Below are positions 1 through 7,182 of a DNA stretch of 46,912 nt, piece after piece; position 1 is the stretch's first letter; every line of letters begins with the position of its first letter. The stretch lies in contig NZ_DYXM01000106.1 in NCBI RefSeq assembly GCF_020742175.1, positions 1-46,912 on the forward strand. Reading direction: 5' to 3'. This DNA comes from Dietzia timorensis. Its GTDB lineage: Bacteria; Actinomycetota; Actinomycetes; Mycobacteriales; Mycobacteriaceae. Made by a program: the position numbers and the translations under genes. Under the pieces are notes generated by a model. The model worked only from the letters and a program-made list of their open reading frames with translations. It had not been told where the DNA came from and made no database searches.

Positions 1-126
1 CAGGAAGCGGCGCAGGAGCGAGCCCAGCGGGGGGACGAGAGTGAGGAGCTTGAGGGCACCGAACGTCACATGGTGGATGCGTTCCGGCGGGAAACGGAAC
101 AGCACGAACAAAAGAACCTTGTACAT
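1..126 (-). CDS. pyrD: Dihydroorotate dehydrogenase, N-terminal 42 residues (partial)
   Basis: The minus strand from an ATG at 126 stays open to the window edge and gives 42 residues. They start MYKVLLFVLFRFPPERIHH, followed by a hydrophobic stretch and LLRRFL. This matches the N-terminal membrane-binding helix region of class 2 (quinone-linked) dihydroorotate dehydrogenase, which oxidises dihydroorotate to orotate in pyrimidine synthesis. GAGGA lies 9 bases upstream of the ATG as a ribosome binding site. The gene follows the lipoprotein gene on the same strand after 60 bases. In M. tuberculosis pyrD sits beside lppL and uppP, which supports the call. The catalytic barrel is outside the window, so the identification rests on the N-terminus and gene order. 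Confidence 0.75.
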   Translation of the reverse strand, partial: MYKVLLFVLFRFPPERIHHVTFGALKLLTLVPPLGSLLRRFL

Positions 127-186
127 TGACCAATCCTCGGGTGGGCTCGAAAGACCTGCGCCGCTGACGCAGGGCACCACATGACT

Positions 187-1218
187 CTAGGGCAGCTTCT
201 GCTCTTCCGGCGAGATGATTTGCGCTCCCGAACCGTCCGCGGACCCAACGACGAGGGAGCCGTCCTCCGCGACGCTCATCGAGTGCGGGGCGGACACGGT
301 GTCGAGAGAGGCGACCTCGCGGCCCTGTCCGGACGAGATATCGATGGCGACTACACGGTTCTCTCCGCTGAGTGCCACCCACACGATCGACGTGCCCGGC
401 GCAGTCGCCACCGCCCAGGGCGCCTTGCCGACGGGGAACATCTGGTGAAGACGCAGGGGATCGGCATCGAAGATCATCAGCGCGTTGCCGGTTGTATCGC
501 TTACCGCGGCCCAGCCGTCATCTGTCGTGGCGGCGACACCTGCGGCTTTACCCGGCCGTAGGACGGGACCGATCTCGTTCGAATCGGGATAAACGCTGGC
601 CACAGTGGTGTCCGCGCGTGAAACGGCGAAGCCGACGTTTCCGGAGGCGGCGAGCTGATCGATCCCCTCGAGCGATTCGAGTCGGGCGTTCTCCCCGCCG
701 TCGGAGGTGCGCACGGCGACGGTGCCGTCGGCGTGCCCCGTGAGGATGCGGCCGTCCTCCAGCTCCGCGACTGCCGTGACCGGACCGGTATCTCCGATCG
801 GCTCGTATCCTCCGTCTGCGGTGGCCCGGCCGATGCCCTCGGCACTGCCCACGAGGACGCCGTCGGAGGAAGCGACGATGGGGAGCGCGTCGTCGGGGAG
901 TTCCACCTGCTCGTCGGAGACGAACTTGCCGCCTGAGATGTGCCCGAATTCGACGCGATCCGGATCGTCGAGCTGAAGAGCGACTCCGCCGTCATCCAGT
1001 GACACCGCGCCGGCCACCGGGGAATCCAGGTCGGTGACCTGCCCCGCAGGATCGGTTTCGGTCGGGAGGATTTCCGGCGTGGCGTCACCCATCTCTACCG
1101 AGTTGAACTCTTCGAGATGCGAGGTTGCACACCCGGAGACTCCGAGCACAACGGCTCCTGCAAGGGCGGCGAGGCCCGACGCCCTGTGGCGTCCACGTAC
1201 AGCTCGATTGATCCGCAT
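187..1218 (-). CDS. Beta-propeller lipoprotein, LppL-like
   Basis: A 343-residue secreted lipoprotein. It begins with arginines, a hydrophobic segment and a lipobox (GVSGC, acylated Cys near residue 30). The mature part is repetitive beta-strand sequence with blades rich in DDG and DG turns, for example LDDGGVALQLDDPDR, ASSDGVLVGSAEG and AEDGSLVVGSADG. This resembles YncE/WD40-like propellers. The start at 1218 is chosen because the signal peptide begins there, with AAAGGA about 14 bases upstream. An in-frame extension to 1311 would put 31 non-signal residues in front of it. The gene is divergent from uppP, and M. tuberculosis has lipoprotein LppL at the same place. The role is unknown; a cell-envelope scaffold or sensor is only a guess. 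Confidence 0.75.
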   Translation of the reverse strand: MRINRAVRGRHRASGLAALAGAVVLGVSGCATSHLEEFNSVEMGDATPEILPTETDPAGQVTDLDSPVAGAVSLDDGGVALQLDDPDRVEFGHISGGKFVSDEQVELPDDALPIVASSDGVLVGSAEGIGRATADGGYEPIGDTGPVTAVAELEDGRILTGHADGTVAVRTSDGGENARLESLEGIDQLAASGNVGFAVSRADTTVASVYPDSNEIGPVLRPGKAAGVAATTDDGWAAVSDTTGNALMIFDADPLRLHQMFPVGKAPWAVATAPGTSIVWVALSGENRVVAIDISSGQGREVASLDTVSAPHSMSVAEDGSLVVGSADGSGAQIISPEEQKLP

Positions 1219-1312
1219 GATTGCTTCTCGATGTCCTTTCTTCGCCCGTGAAGGGCGGTGCGGAAGAGGCACGGGGCCTGCCCTTTGCACGTGCGTCGAC
1301 CCGGTCGCCACA

Positions 1313-1334
1313 TTCCATTGTGGGTTCCATTGTG
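1313..1334. repeat. Tandem direct repeat TTCCATTGTG (2 copies)
   Basis: The 10-base sequence TTCCATTGTG occurs exactly at 1313-1322 and 1325-1334, a 12-base period. It lies in the 243-base divergent region between the lipoprotein and uppP. It could be a tandem operator, but nothing in the sequence names a regulator. Confidence 0.5.
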
Positions 1335-1461
1335 TCGAAAGGGCCAGATCGCCTTGCGCGGGGCTACCCTGGTGCGGGTTCGACGCGTCAAATCTTCTCT
1401 CCGATCCGCGCGTCGCATGATCGTTATCCGCGCCGGGCGTGGAGGAAGGACCGAAAGTCGC

Positions 1462-2334
1462 ATGGTCGTTGAAGAATCGATGTCGTGGCTGCAGGTAGTG
1501 GTGCTGTCACTACTCCAGGGGCTCACCGAGTTCCTCCCCGTCTCCTCGTCGGGGCACCTATCCATTTTCTCGAAGATCTTCTTCGGATACGACGCCGGCG
1601 CGTCCTTTACCGCCGTCGTGCAGCTCGGCACCGAGGCAGCGGTGGTCGTGTTCTTCGCAAAAGACATCTACCGGATCGCCGTGGCCTGGTTCCGCGGCCT
1701 CGCCAACGCGAACGCGCGTGGGGACGAATATCGGCTCGGCTGGATGGTGATCATCGGCACCATCCCGATCGGCATCATCGGATTCGTGTTCAAGGACCTG
1801 ATCCGCGACAACGCCCGCAACCTCTGGATTACGGCGATCGTGCTGATCTTGTTCTCCTTCGTCTTCCTCGCCGCCGAGCGCTGGGGCAAGCAGAACCGTG
1901 AGGTCGACCCGAAGACGCTCAAGGGGATGGATATGAAAACCACCCTCGCGATGGCGTTCGCACAGTGCCTGGCGTTGATTCCCGGAGTGAGCCGTTCGGG
2001 CGCGACGATGTCCGCCGGTATGTTCATGAATCTCTCCCGTGAAGCGGCAGCGCGGTACTCGTTCCTCTTGGCGATCCCCGCCGTACTCGCCTCGGGCATC
2101 TTCAGCCTGCCGGATGCCTTCAACCCGGAGGCCGGACAGTCCGCCTCCGGCATCCAGATCGTCATCGGCGTGGCCATCGCCTTCGCCGTCGGTTACGCCT
2201 CGATCGCCTGGTTGCTCCGATTCGTGCAGAACCACTCGCTCGCGTGGTTCGCCGGCTATCGAATCATCCTCGGTCTAGTCGTCATCGGACTTCTCAGCGC
2301 CGGAGTCATCACACCTACGCTGACCTCGGCTTAA
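1462..2334 (+). CDS. uppP: Undecaprenyl-diphosphate phosphatase UppP/BacA
   Basis: A 290-residue integral membrane enzyme that dephosphorylates undecaprenyl (or decaprenyl) diphosphate and so recycles the lipid carrier for peptidoglycan and arabinogalactan synthesis. Family signatures are clear: QGLTEFLPVSSSGHL near the N-terminus, GASFTAVVQLGTEAAV, and the second active-site motif LIPGVSRSGATMSAG. Several hydrophobic helices run to the C-terminus. Two starts are possible. ATG 1462 has GGAGGAAGG at 1441-1449. ATG 1480 gives MSWLQVVVL, the usual family N-terminus, but has only a weak upstream site. I favour 1462. The reading frame is open further upstream to 1258, but that part is not family-like. 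The phosphomutase gene follows after 58 bases. Confidence 0.95.
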   Translation: MVVEESMSWLQVVVLSLLQGLTEFLPVSSSGHLSIFSKIFFGYDAGASFTAVVQLGTEAAVVVFFAKDIYRIAVAWFRGLANANARGDEYRLGWMVIIGTIPIGIIGFVFKDLIRDNARNLWITAIVLILFSFVFLAAERWGKQNREVDPKTLKGMDMKTTLAMAFAQCLALIPGVSRSGATMSAGMFMNLSREAAARYSFLLAIPAVLASGIFSLPDAFNPEAGQSASGIQIVIGVAIAFAVGYASIAWLLRFVQNHSLAWFAGYRIILGLVVIGLLSAGVITPTLTSA

Positions 2335-2380
2335 GCGCGGGGCCGGTGGTGGGGCGGGCCTGCGACCGAGACGCGCAGCG

Positions 2381-2386
2381 TATGCT
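2381..2386 (+). promoter_or_regulatory. -10 element TATGCT, leaderless start of the phosphomutase gene
   Basis: TATGCT ends 6 bases before the ATG at 2393. No Shine-Dalgarno sequence is present, so transcription probably starts at or next to the start codon. No good -35 is visible. Confidence 0.5.
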
Positions 2387-2392
2387 GGGCGT

Positions 2393-3097
2393 ATGACGGT
2401 CCTGTTGATTCGGCACGGTGTATCCACCGCAAACCAGGCGCGTATCTTGGGCGGTAGGCAGCCGGGCGTGTCCCTTAACGAGGCGGGGGAGAAGCAGGCC
2501 AGGGCGCTGGCAGATCGGCTCGAGGGGCTCGAAATCGCGAAGATCGTCCATTCTCCCCTTGAGCGATGCGGGCAGACGGTCGGCCCGCTCGCCGAGGCGC
2601 TCGGGGTGACCACCGTCGAGGACGAGCGTCTCGCAGAGGTCGACTACGGCACGTGGACCGGGAGCAAGCTCGGGGACCTCACCGACGAACCTTTGTGGCA
2701 GACCGTGCAGAACCACCCGTCGGCGGCCGTGTTTCCCGACGGGGAATCACTGGTCCACATGGCTTTACGCGTGGTCTCTGCGCTTCGCGAATGGGATGCC
2801 AAGCTCGCCGAGGAACACGGCAAGGACGTGTTGTGGATCGCGTGCTCGCACGGGGATCCGATCAAGGCGGCGATCGCCGATGCCTGCGGCATGCATTTGG
2901 ATGCGTTCCAGCGCATCGTCGTCGAGCCGGCGTCCGTGTCGGCGCTCAGGTACACCGCACATCGGCCGTTCGTGATGCGCCTCAACGACACCGGTTCGGA
3001 TTTCGCGCTATTGTCGGCGTCCCTGGCCGCGCCGATGGCGAAGGGAACAGAATCGTCCGACGAGTCGAACGTTCCCCCCGGCGGCTCCGTCCGCTGA
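2393..3097 (+). CDS. Histidine phosphatase, MSMEG_4193-type phosphomutase family
   Basis: A 234-residue cytosolic protein of the histidine phosphatase (phosphoglycerate mutase-like) superfamily. The catalytic RHG is at residues 7-9 (LLIRHGVSTAN). The partner residues appear in SPLERCGQT and in the second histidine motif CSHGDPIKA. It is close to the family called 'MSMEG_4193 putative phosphomutase' (TIGR03848), which in actinobacteria sits beside DUF3090 and SCO1664-like genes, exactly as here. The substrate of that family is not established. The 30 or so C-terminal residues after the domain are low-complexity. The DUF3090 gene follows after 87 bases. Confidence 0.88.
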   Translation: MTVLLIRHGVSTANQARILGGRQPGVSLNEAGEKQARALADRLEGLEIAKIVHSPLERCGQTVGPLAEALGVTTVEDERLAEVDYGTWTGSKLGDLTDEPLWQTVQNHPSAAVFPDGESLVHMALRVVSALREWDAKLAEEHGKDVLWIACSHGDPIKAAIADACGMHLDAFQRIVVEPASVSALRYTAHRPFVMRLNDTGSDFALLSASLAAPMAKGTESSDESNVPPGGSVR

Positions 3098-3184
3098 CGA
3101 TTCGTTCTTCAGCACCGATATCGTCGGGGGATACATGGTGGACGAGAAGAGCCTGGCAGTTGCCGGACGAGAGGATGAGCACAT

Positions 3185-3775
3185 ATGAGCAGGATTGTGC
3201 ATGACTTTGTGGATCCGGACCGTTTTGTCCTGGGCACCGTCGGTCAACCGGGCGAACGCGCGTTCTTCGTGCAGGCCAGCGACGGACAACGGACGGTGTC
3301 GCTCTCGCTGGAGAAACAGCATGCCAAGGTGCTCGGCGAGTCCATCGACAAAATGCTCAACGAGCTGGCCCAGAACAACCCCCAGCTCGAACTTCCGCCT
3401 TCGGCGGAACAGCTTGAGGATGCCGAGCCGCTGACGATGCCGGTTGATCCCGAGTTTCCGCTCGGGGCGATCGCGCTGAACTGGTCTCAGGAGGCCTCGT
3501 TCGTGGTAATCGATCTGGTGTCTGCGGAAAACGGGATGATCGCGGACGAGGAAATCCTCGACGACGAGAACCACGAACACGACGTGGTGCGCATTCAGCT
3601 CACCCCATACTCGGCACGCCAGTTCTCGCTGCGTTGCCAGAAAGTCGTCGACGCCGGGCGCGCCGAGTGCCCTCTGTGCGGCGAGCTGATGAGCGCACAG
3701 GCACACCTGTGTGTCCGGCTGAATGGCTACCACAAGCGCAGCCCCGCAGAGCTCGCGGCGCTTCTCGAGAACTAG
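3185..3775 (+). CDS. DUF3090 family protein (putative zinc-binding)
   Basis: A 196-residue protein that matches DUF3090/TIGR03847. It has the typical start MSRIVHDFVDPDRFVLGTVG, a central acidic region, and the C-terminal motif CPLCGELMSAQAHLC followed by RLNGYHK. The cysteine and histidine spacing suggests a bound zinc. The function is unknown. In actinobacteria it is regularly found between a phosphomutase and an SCO1664-like protein upstream of mshC, as it is here, which hints at a shared pathway. The SCO1664-like gene starts 7 bases after its stop, so the two are probably cotranscribed. Confidence 0.88.
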   Translation: MSRIVHDFVDPDRFVLGTVGQPGERAFFVQASDGQRTVSLSLEKQHAKVLGESIDKMLNELAQNNPQLELPPSAEQLEDAEPLTMPVDPEFPLGAIALNWSQEASFVVIDLVSAENGMIADEEILDDENHEHDVVRIQLTPYSARQFSLRCQKVVDAGRAECPLCGELMSAQAHLCVRLNGYHKRSPAELAALLEN

Positions 3776-3782
3776 GCCGGGC

Positions 3783-4628
3783 GTGGAAGTCCGGATCATC
3801 GGTCGTATCCGTTCGGGTAGCAACGCCGTCTTTCTCACCGAGGAGGTCCCGCCTCCGGGCGCAACGGATACCGACGGCGAAAGCGCGCCATTGTGGGTGC
3901 ACAAACCTGTGCGCGGAGAAACACCTCTGCACGATTTTCCCGCCGGAATCCTCCCACCGGCGGCGGCCGTACCCGGCGCAAGCGTCGCATCGAAGCTCGC
4001 CGGCACACTCGCAGCGCGCGAAATCGCGGCCTACCGCGTCTCCCACGCCGCGGGGTGGGATGTGGTCCCGGAGACACTGCCGATCATCTCGGCCGCCGGC
4101 CCTGGGATGATCCAGCGGTTCCTCGACATCCCCACCGACGCGGACCCCGAGCACGCACCGGTGGACCTCTACACCCCGGAATCGATGCCCTCCGACGTCA
4201 CTGGTGTGATCGCACTGGACACCGAGGACGGCGACACGATGGTGCTCGGGCACCGCACTACTGCGCGCATCCGCACGATCGCTCTACTGGACGCAGTAAT
4301 CAACAACTCCGATCGCAAGGGCGGACACGTCCTACGAAGCTCGGACGGGACGATCTGGGCGATCGACCACGGCCTCGCATTCCACACCGACCCCAAGATT
4401 CGCAGCGTGCTGTGGGGCTTCGCCGAAGAACCGCTGGATGACGTCGAACGTTCCTCATTGCGTGCGCTCCGCGCGACCTGCGCCACCGGCTCCCTTCGCG
4501 ACGAACTTGCCGAGCTCCTCGCCCCCGAGGAAGTCGACGCACTCCTCGAGCGCATCGACTCCCTGCTGGACGCGGGCACGTTCCCGCCTCCGAACGGCGG
4601 CTTCCCGCTGCCGTGGCCACTCTTTTGA
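3783..4628 (+). CDS. SCO1664 family protein (kinase-like fold)
   Basis: A 281-residue protein matching the SCO1664 family, a group with distant likeness to PI3/PI4-kinase folds. Visible signatures are HKPVRGETPLHDFP near the N-terminus, REIAAYRVSHAAGWDVVPET, the NNSDRKGGHVL block (N and D could be the catalytic or metal residues of a kinase-like site) and IWAIDHGLAFHTD. The C-terminus GGFPLPWPLF is typical. The start is the GTG at 3783, 7 bases after the DUF3090 stop. An upstream ATG at 3723 would overlap DUF3090 and add non-conserved residues. The reaction is unknown; the family travels with DUF3090 and mshC. Confidence 0.85.
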   Translation: MEVRIIGRIRSGSNAVFLTEEVPPPGATDTDGESAPLWVHKPVRGETPLHDFPAGILPPAAAVPGASVASKLAGTLAAREIAAYRVSHAAGWDVVPETLPIISAAGPGMIQRFLDIPTDADPEHAPVDLYTPESMPSDVTGVIALDTEDGDTMVLGHRTTARIRTIALLDAVINNSDRKGGHVLRSSDGTIWAIDHGLAFHTDPKIRSVLWGFAEEPLDDVERSSLRALRATCATGSLRDELAELLAPEEVDALLERIDSLLDAGTFPPPNGGFPLPWPLF

Positions 4629-4666
4629 TCCACGGCCGGGACGGCCGGCTCCTGCACCGCGCGACC

Positions 4667-4686
4667 CCCTCGAAGTCGGAGGGTTT
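4667..4686 (+). terminator. Weak hairpin with short T run after the SCO1664-like gene
   Basis: CCCTC (4667-4671) pairs with GAGGG (4679-4683) across a 7-base loop and is followed by TTT. The stem is short and the T run overlaps the proposed mshC -35, so this is a tentative call. Confidence 0.3.
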
Positions 4687-4715
4687 GCCGGGTGCGCGCG
4701 CGGGCGCTCTACACT
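4685..4715 (+). promoter_or_regulatory. mshC promoter (TTGCCG - 19 bp - TACACT), leaderless
   Basis: TTGCCG at 4685-4690 and TACACT at 4710-4715 fit an actinobacterial housekeeping promoter with a 19-base spacer. The -10 ends 7 bases before the mshC ATG and there is no ribosome binding site, so the mRNA is probably leaderless. Confidence 0.55.
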
Positions 4716-4722
4716 GGCTCCT

Positions 4723-5991
4723 ATGCGTTCATGGACCGGTCCTGCCCTTGACCCCGTCGCCGGATCCGCCCAGTCTCTGCGGCTGTATGACACTTCGACG
4801 CAAGTGTTGCGTCAGGTCCCCACAGGCGGCACGGTCGGCATCTACGTATGCGGCATCACCCCGTACGACACCACCCACCTCGGTCATGCGGCAACGTATG
4901 TCACGTTCGATCTGATCATCCGCCTACTCCACGATGCGGGTCAGCGCGTGCATTACGTGCAGAACATCACCGATGTCGACGATCCGCTGTTCGAGCGCGC
5001 CGAGCGTGACGGCGTGGATTGGCGCGAACTCGGGACCAGCGAGGTCGAGGCGTTCCGACGCGACATGGAGGCACTATCCGTCCTCCCGCCGCAGGACTAT
5101 ATCGGCGCCATCGAGTCGGTGGACGAGGTGATCGAGATGGTAGGCGAGCTTCTCGACAACGGTAGTGCCTACCAGCTCGGCGAGGAGGACAGCGGCGACG
5201 GCTACCGCGACGTGTATTTCTCCTTCAACGCCTCGGGCCATTTCGGGTACGAATCGAACTACTCACGTCCGGTGATGGACGACTTCTTCGCAGAGCGGGG
5301 CGGAGACCCGCATCGGCAGGGCAAACACAGCCCCCTCGACGCCTTGCTGTGGCGCGCCGCCCGCCCGGGCGAGCCGAGCTGGCACGCCCCCTGGGGGGAC
5401 GGGAGGCCCGGCTGGCACATCGAATGCTCGGCCATCGCCCGCAATCGCCTCGGCATGGGCTTCGCCATCCAGGGCGGCGGCGACGACCTCATCTTCCCGC
5501 ACCACGAGTTCTCCGCGGCTCACGCCGAGGCCGCCTCCGGGGGAGGTCGATTCGCTCAGCTGTACGTGCACGCGGGAATGATCGGACTCGACGGCGTCAA
5601 GATGAGCAAATCGCTCGGCAACCTCGTGCGTGTCAGGGAACTGGTTCGCGAGGGCGTGGATCCCGCCGCTATCAGGCTCGGACTGTTTGCCGGGCACTAC
5701 CGGGAGGCGCGCTCCTGGTCGGCGACCGTGCTCAACGACGCCGAGGACCGTCTCCGTCTCTGGCGAGCGGCGATGTCGGCAGACGAACCGGCGCCAGCAG
5801 CCCCGGCGATCGCCAAGGTCCGCGAAGCTCTCTCCTTCGACCTCGATACCCCGGAAGTTCTGCGAATCATTGACGCCTGGGCCACGAGCTGCCGCGGGCC
5901 GAAGACCGGCGAACTGCGTGCGGAGACACAAACCGCCGACGGCGCCGAGATGGCCGGCGCCGTCCGCAATCTACTCGGCGTCGACGTTTAG
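4723..5991 (+). CDS. mshC: L-cysteine:1D-myo-inosityl 2-amino-2-deoxy-alpha-D-glucopyranoside ligase (MshC)
   Basis: A 422-residue ATP-dependent ligase that joins cysteine to GlcN-inositol, the third step of mycothiol synthesis. It is a relative of cysteinyl-tRNA synthetase. Motifs: the zinc-binding cysteine and HIGH-like region in YVCGITPYDTTHLGHA, the second zinc region in HIECSAIARNRLGMGF followed by GGGDDLIFPHHEFSAAHAE, and the KMSKSLGN loop (family KMSKS). Length matches the M. tuberculosis enzyme (about 414), and it lacks the anticodon-binding tail of a real CysRS. The ATG at 4723 is preferred because a -10 hexamer lies just upstream; the frame stays open to 4438 but that part overlaps the previous gene. 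Its stop interlocks with that of the convergent PAC2 gene in TTAG. Mycothiol is specific to actinobacteria. Confidence 0.95.
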   Translation: MRSWTGPALDPVAGSAQSLRLYDTSTQVLRQVPTGGTVGIYVCGITPYDTTHLGHAATYVTFDLIIRLLHDAGQRVHYVQNITDVDDPLFERAERDGVDWRELGTSEVEAFRRDMEALSVLPPQDYIGAIESVDEVIEMVGELLDNGSAYQLGEEDSGDGYRDVYFSFNASGHFGYESNYSRPVMDDFFAERGGDPHRQGKHSPLDALLWRAARPGEPSWHAPWGDGRPGWHIECSAIARNRLGMGFAIQGGGDDLIFPHHEFSAAHAEAASGGGRFAQLYVHAGMIGLDGVKMSKSLGNLVRVRELVREGVDPAAIRLGLFAGHYREARSWSATVLNDAEDRLRLWRAAMSADEPAPAAPAIAKVREALSFDLDTPEVLRIIDAWATSCRGPKTGELRAETQTADGAEMAGAVRNLLGVDV

Positions 5992-6968
5992 CGGTCTTCG
6001 GGTCGGCCCGGCGTGCCTCCATCGGAGTCCGGGCCGAGCTCGGTGGGCGGGCCACCTCCGCGGCGTCCTTCGTCCTTCCCACCCGATTGAAGGTAGTGCT
6101 CGAATTCGGCCGCCAACTGGTCGCCGTCGACGAGCCTGATTCGTTCCTGCGGGGTCCGTCGTACCTCAATGCTCACCGAGGTGTCCTCGACGGAGTCGAA
6201 CTGCTCTTCAAGCTCGTGGACGTATCCCTGGAGATCGTCGTCGGCTTCGGTCGCGCTGTCGACCTGTTGGCGCCATTCCTCGACCCGTCCCTCGAGCGCG
6301 AGAGTCGGCATGTCGAGCTCGGTTACCGACGACAACCATGTCAGCAACCGGAGCGTCGCCGCCGGCGCGGAGTTTCCGGCGACGTAGTGGGGCACGGCGG
6401 CGAAGGCTGTCGTCGCCGGCACACCCTCTCGGGTAAACGCCTCCTGGAGCACCAGCGGCAGCCCGGCCGGCCCATGAAAGTTGCCCGGTTCGAGCCCGAC
6501 TTCTTGGAGCCGACGCTTCGAATACGAGGCGCCGCTGAGCGGGGTCTGCCGGGTGTGAGGAACGTCGGCGCTGATCGAGCCGAGAATATAGACCTCACGA
6601 ACGCCGAATGTGTCCGCGAGCGTGAGCAGATCCATTGTGAACGCCTGCCAATGCGAGGCAGGCTCGGGGCCGAGAACGAGGAGCACCTCGTTCTCCGAAT
6701 CCGGGGGAGACGCCGCGAAAATGTCGATGCTCGGAACCGAGAGCGAACGAACGACCCCATCGACGAGTTCGACCGTCGGGCGGACCTGGCCGTAGGGGAA
6801 ATAGACCTCGTCGGCGATCTTCGCGATCTCCGTGGTGTCCCATTCCAGCGCCAACTGCTCAAGACCTTGCGTCGCCGCGTCGCCGGCGTCGCTCCAACCC
6901 TCGAGCGCGATCACCATGATGGGAGCCGTGATCGACGGGGTTTCCTCGTCATTCCATGCCAAGCTCAT
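5988..6968 (-). CDS. PAC2 family protein (proteasome assembly chaperone-like)
   Basis: A 326-residue protein of the PAC2 family. The N-terminal part (MIVMIALEGWSDAGDAA-like, read as IMVIALEGWSDAGDAAT) and the PHTRQTPLSG and GPAGLPLVLQEAF blocks are typical of the M. tuberculosis Rv2125-type actinobacterial branch. The name comes from a eukaryotic proteasome assembly chaperone, but bacterial members have no shown link to proteasomes, and this genome region has no proteasome core genes. The C-terminal 90 residues are charged and glycine-rich. The start at 6968 (MSLAWN) lies 6 bases after a TACCCT -10. Divergent from metH and convergent with mshC (4-base stop overlap). Confidence 0.85.
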   Translation of the reverse strand: MSLAWNDEETPSITAPIMVIALEGWSDAGDAATQGLEQLALEWDTTEIAKIADEVYFPYGQVRPTVELVDGVVRSLSVPSIDIFAASPPDSENEVLLVLGPEPASHWQAFTMDLLTLADTFGVREVYILGSISADVPHTRQTPLSGASYSKRRLQEVGLEPGNFHGPAGLPLVLQEAFTREGVPATTAFAAVPHYVAGNSAPAATLRLLTWLSSVTELDMPTLALEGRVEEWRQQVDSATEADDDLQGYVHELEEQFDSVEDTSVSIEVRRTPQERIRLVDGDQLAAEFEHYLQSGGKDEGRRGGGPPTELGPDSDGGTPGRPEDR

Positions 6969-6974
6969 TGTCCC

Positions 6975-6980
6975 AGGGTA
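6975..6980 (-). promoter_or_regulatory. -10 element TACCCT, leaderless start of the PAC2 gene
   Basis: Read on the minus strand, TACCCT ends 6 bases before the ATG at 6968. No ribosome binding site is seen. No convincing -35 is visible. Confidence 0.5.
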
Positions 6981-7099
6981 AGTCCAAACGCAAGAAAGCA
7001 CGAAGTGCAGACGCAAACGCCCCGGTTTCACACCTCCCCGCTACCGCGCGCGGCCCGCGTAGTTGTTCCGGGTGCCCGGATATCGAGGGAGGCCGGTTC

Positions 7100-7127
7100 C
7101 ATTTACAACACCAACACGCGGTAAATG
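7100..7127. promoter_or_regulatory. Interrupted palindrome CATTTAC-N14-GTAAATG upstream of metH
   Basis: CATTTAC at 7100-7106 and GTAAATG at 7121-7127 are perfect inverted 7-mers centred about 32 bases upstream of the metH -35. The A+T-rich arms stand out in G+C-rich surroundings and look like a regulator operator in the divergent PAC2-metH region. The regulator is unknown. Confidence 0.4.
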
Positions 7128-7145
7128 TGGGCCGGGACGGACCTG

Positions 7146-7176
7146 TTGATGCACGATTTGCCATCGTCTCTAAACT
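7146..7176 (+). promoter_or_regulatory. metH promoter (TTGATG - 19 bp - TAAACT), leaderless
   Basis: TTGATG at 7146-7151 and TAAACT at 7171-7176 are spaced by 19 bases. The -10 ends 6 bases before the metH ATG, and there is no Shine-Dalgarno sequence. No cobalamin riboswitch fits in this leader. Confidence 0.6.
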
Positions 7177-7182
7177 GGGCTT

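Noticed and set aside
66..248. 60-residue minus-strand open frame at the window start
   Set aside because: It overlaps the pyrD start in another frame and the end of the lipoprotein gene, and lacks a family match.
6969..7182. A second cobalamin riboswitch upstream of metH
   Set aside because: No GGGAA-GGTG-AATCC core or B12 box is present, and the promoter is leaderless.
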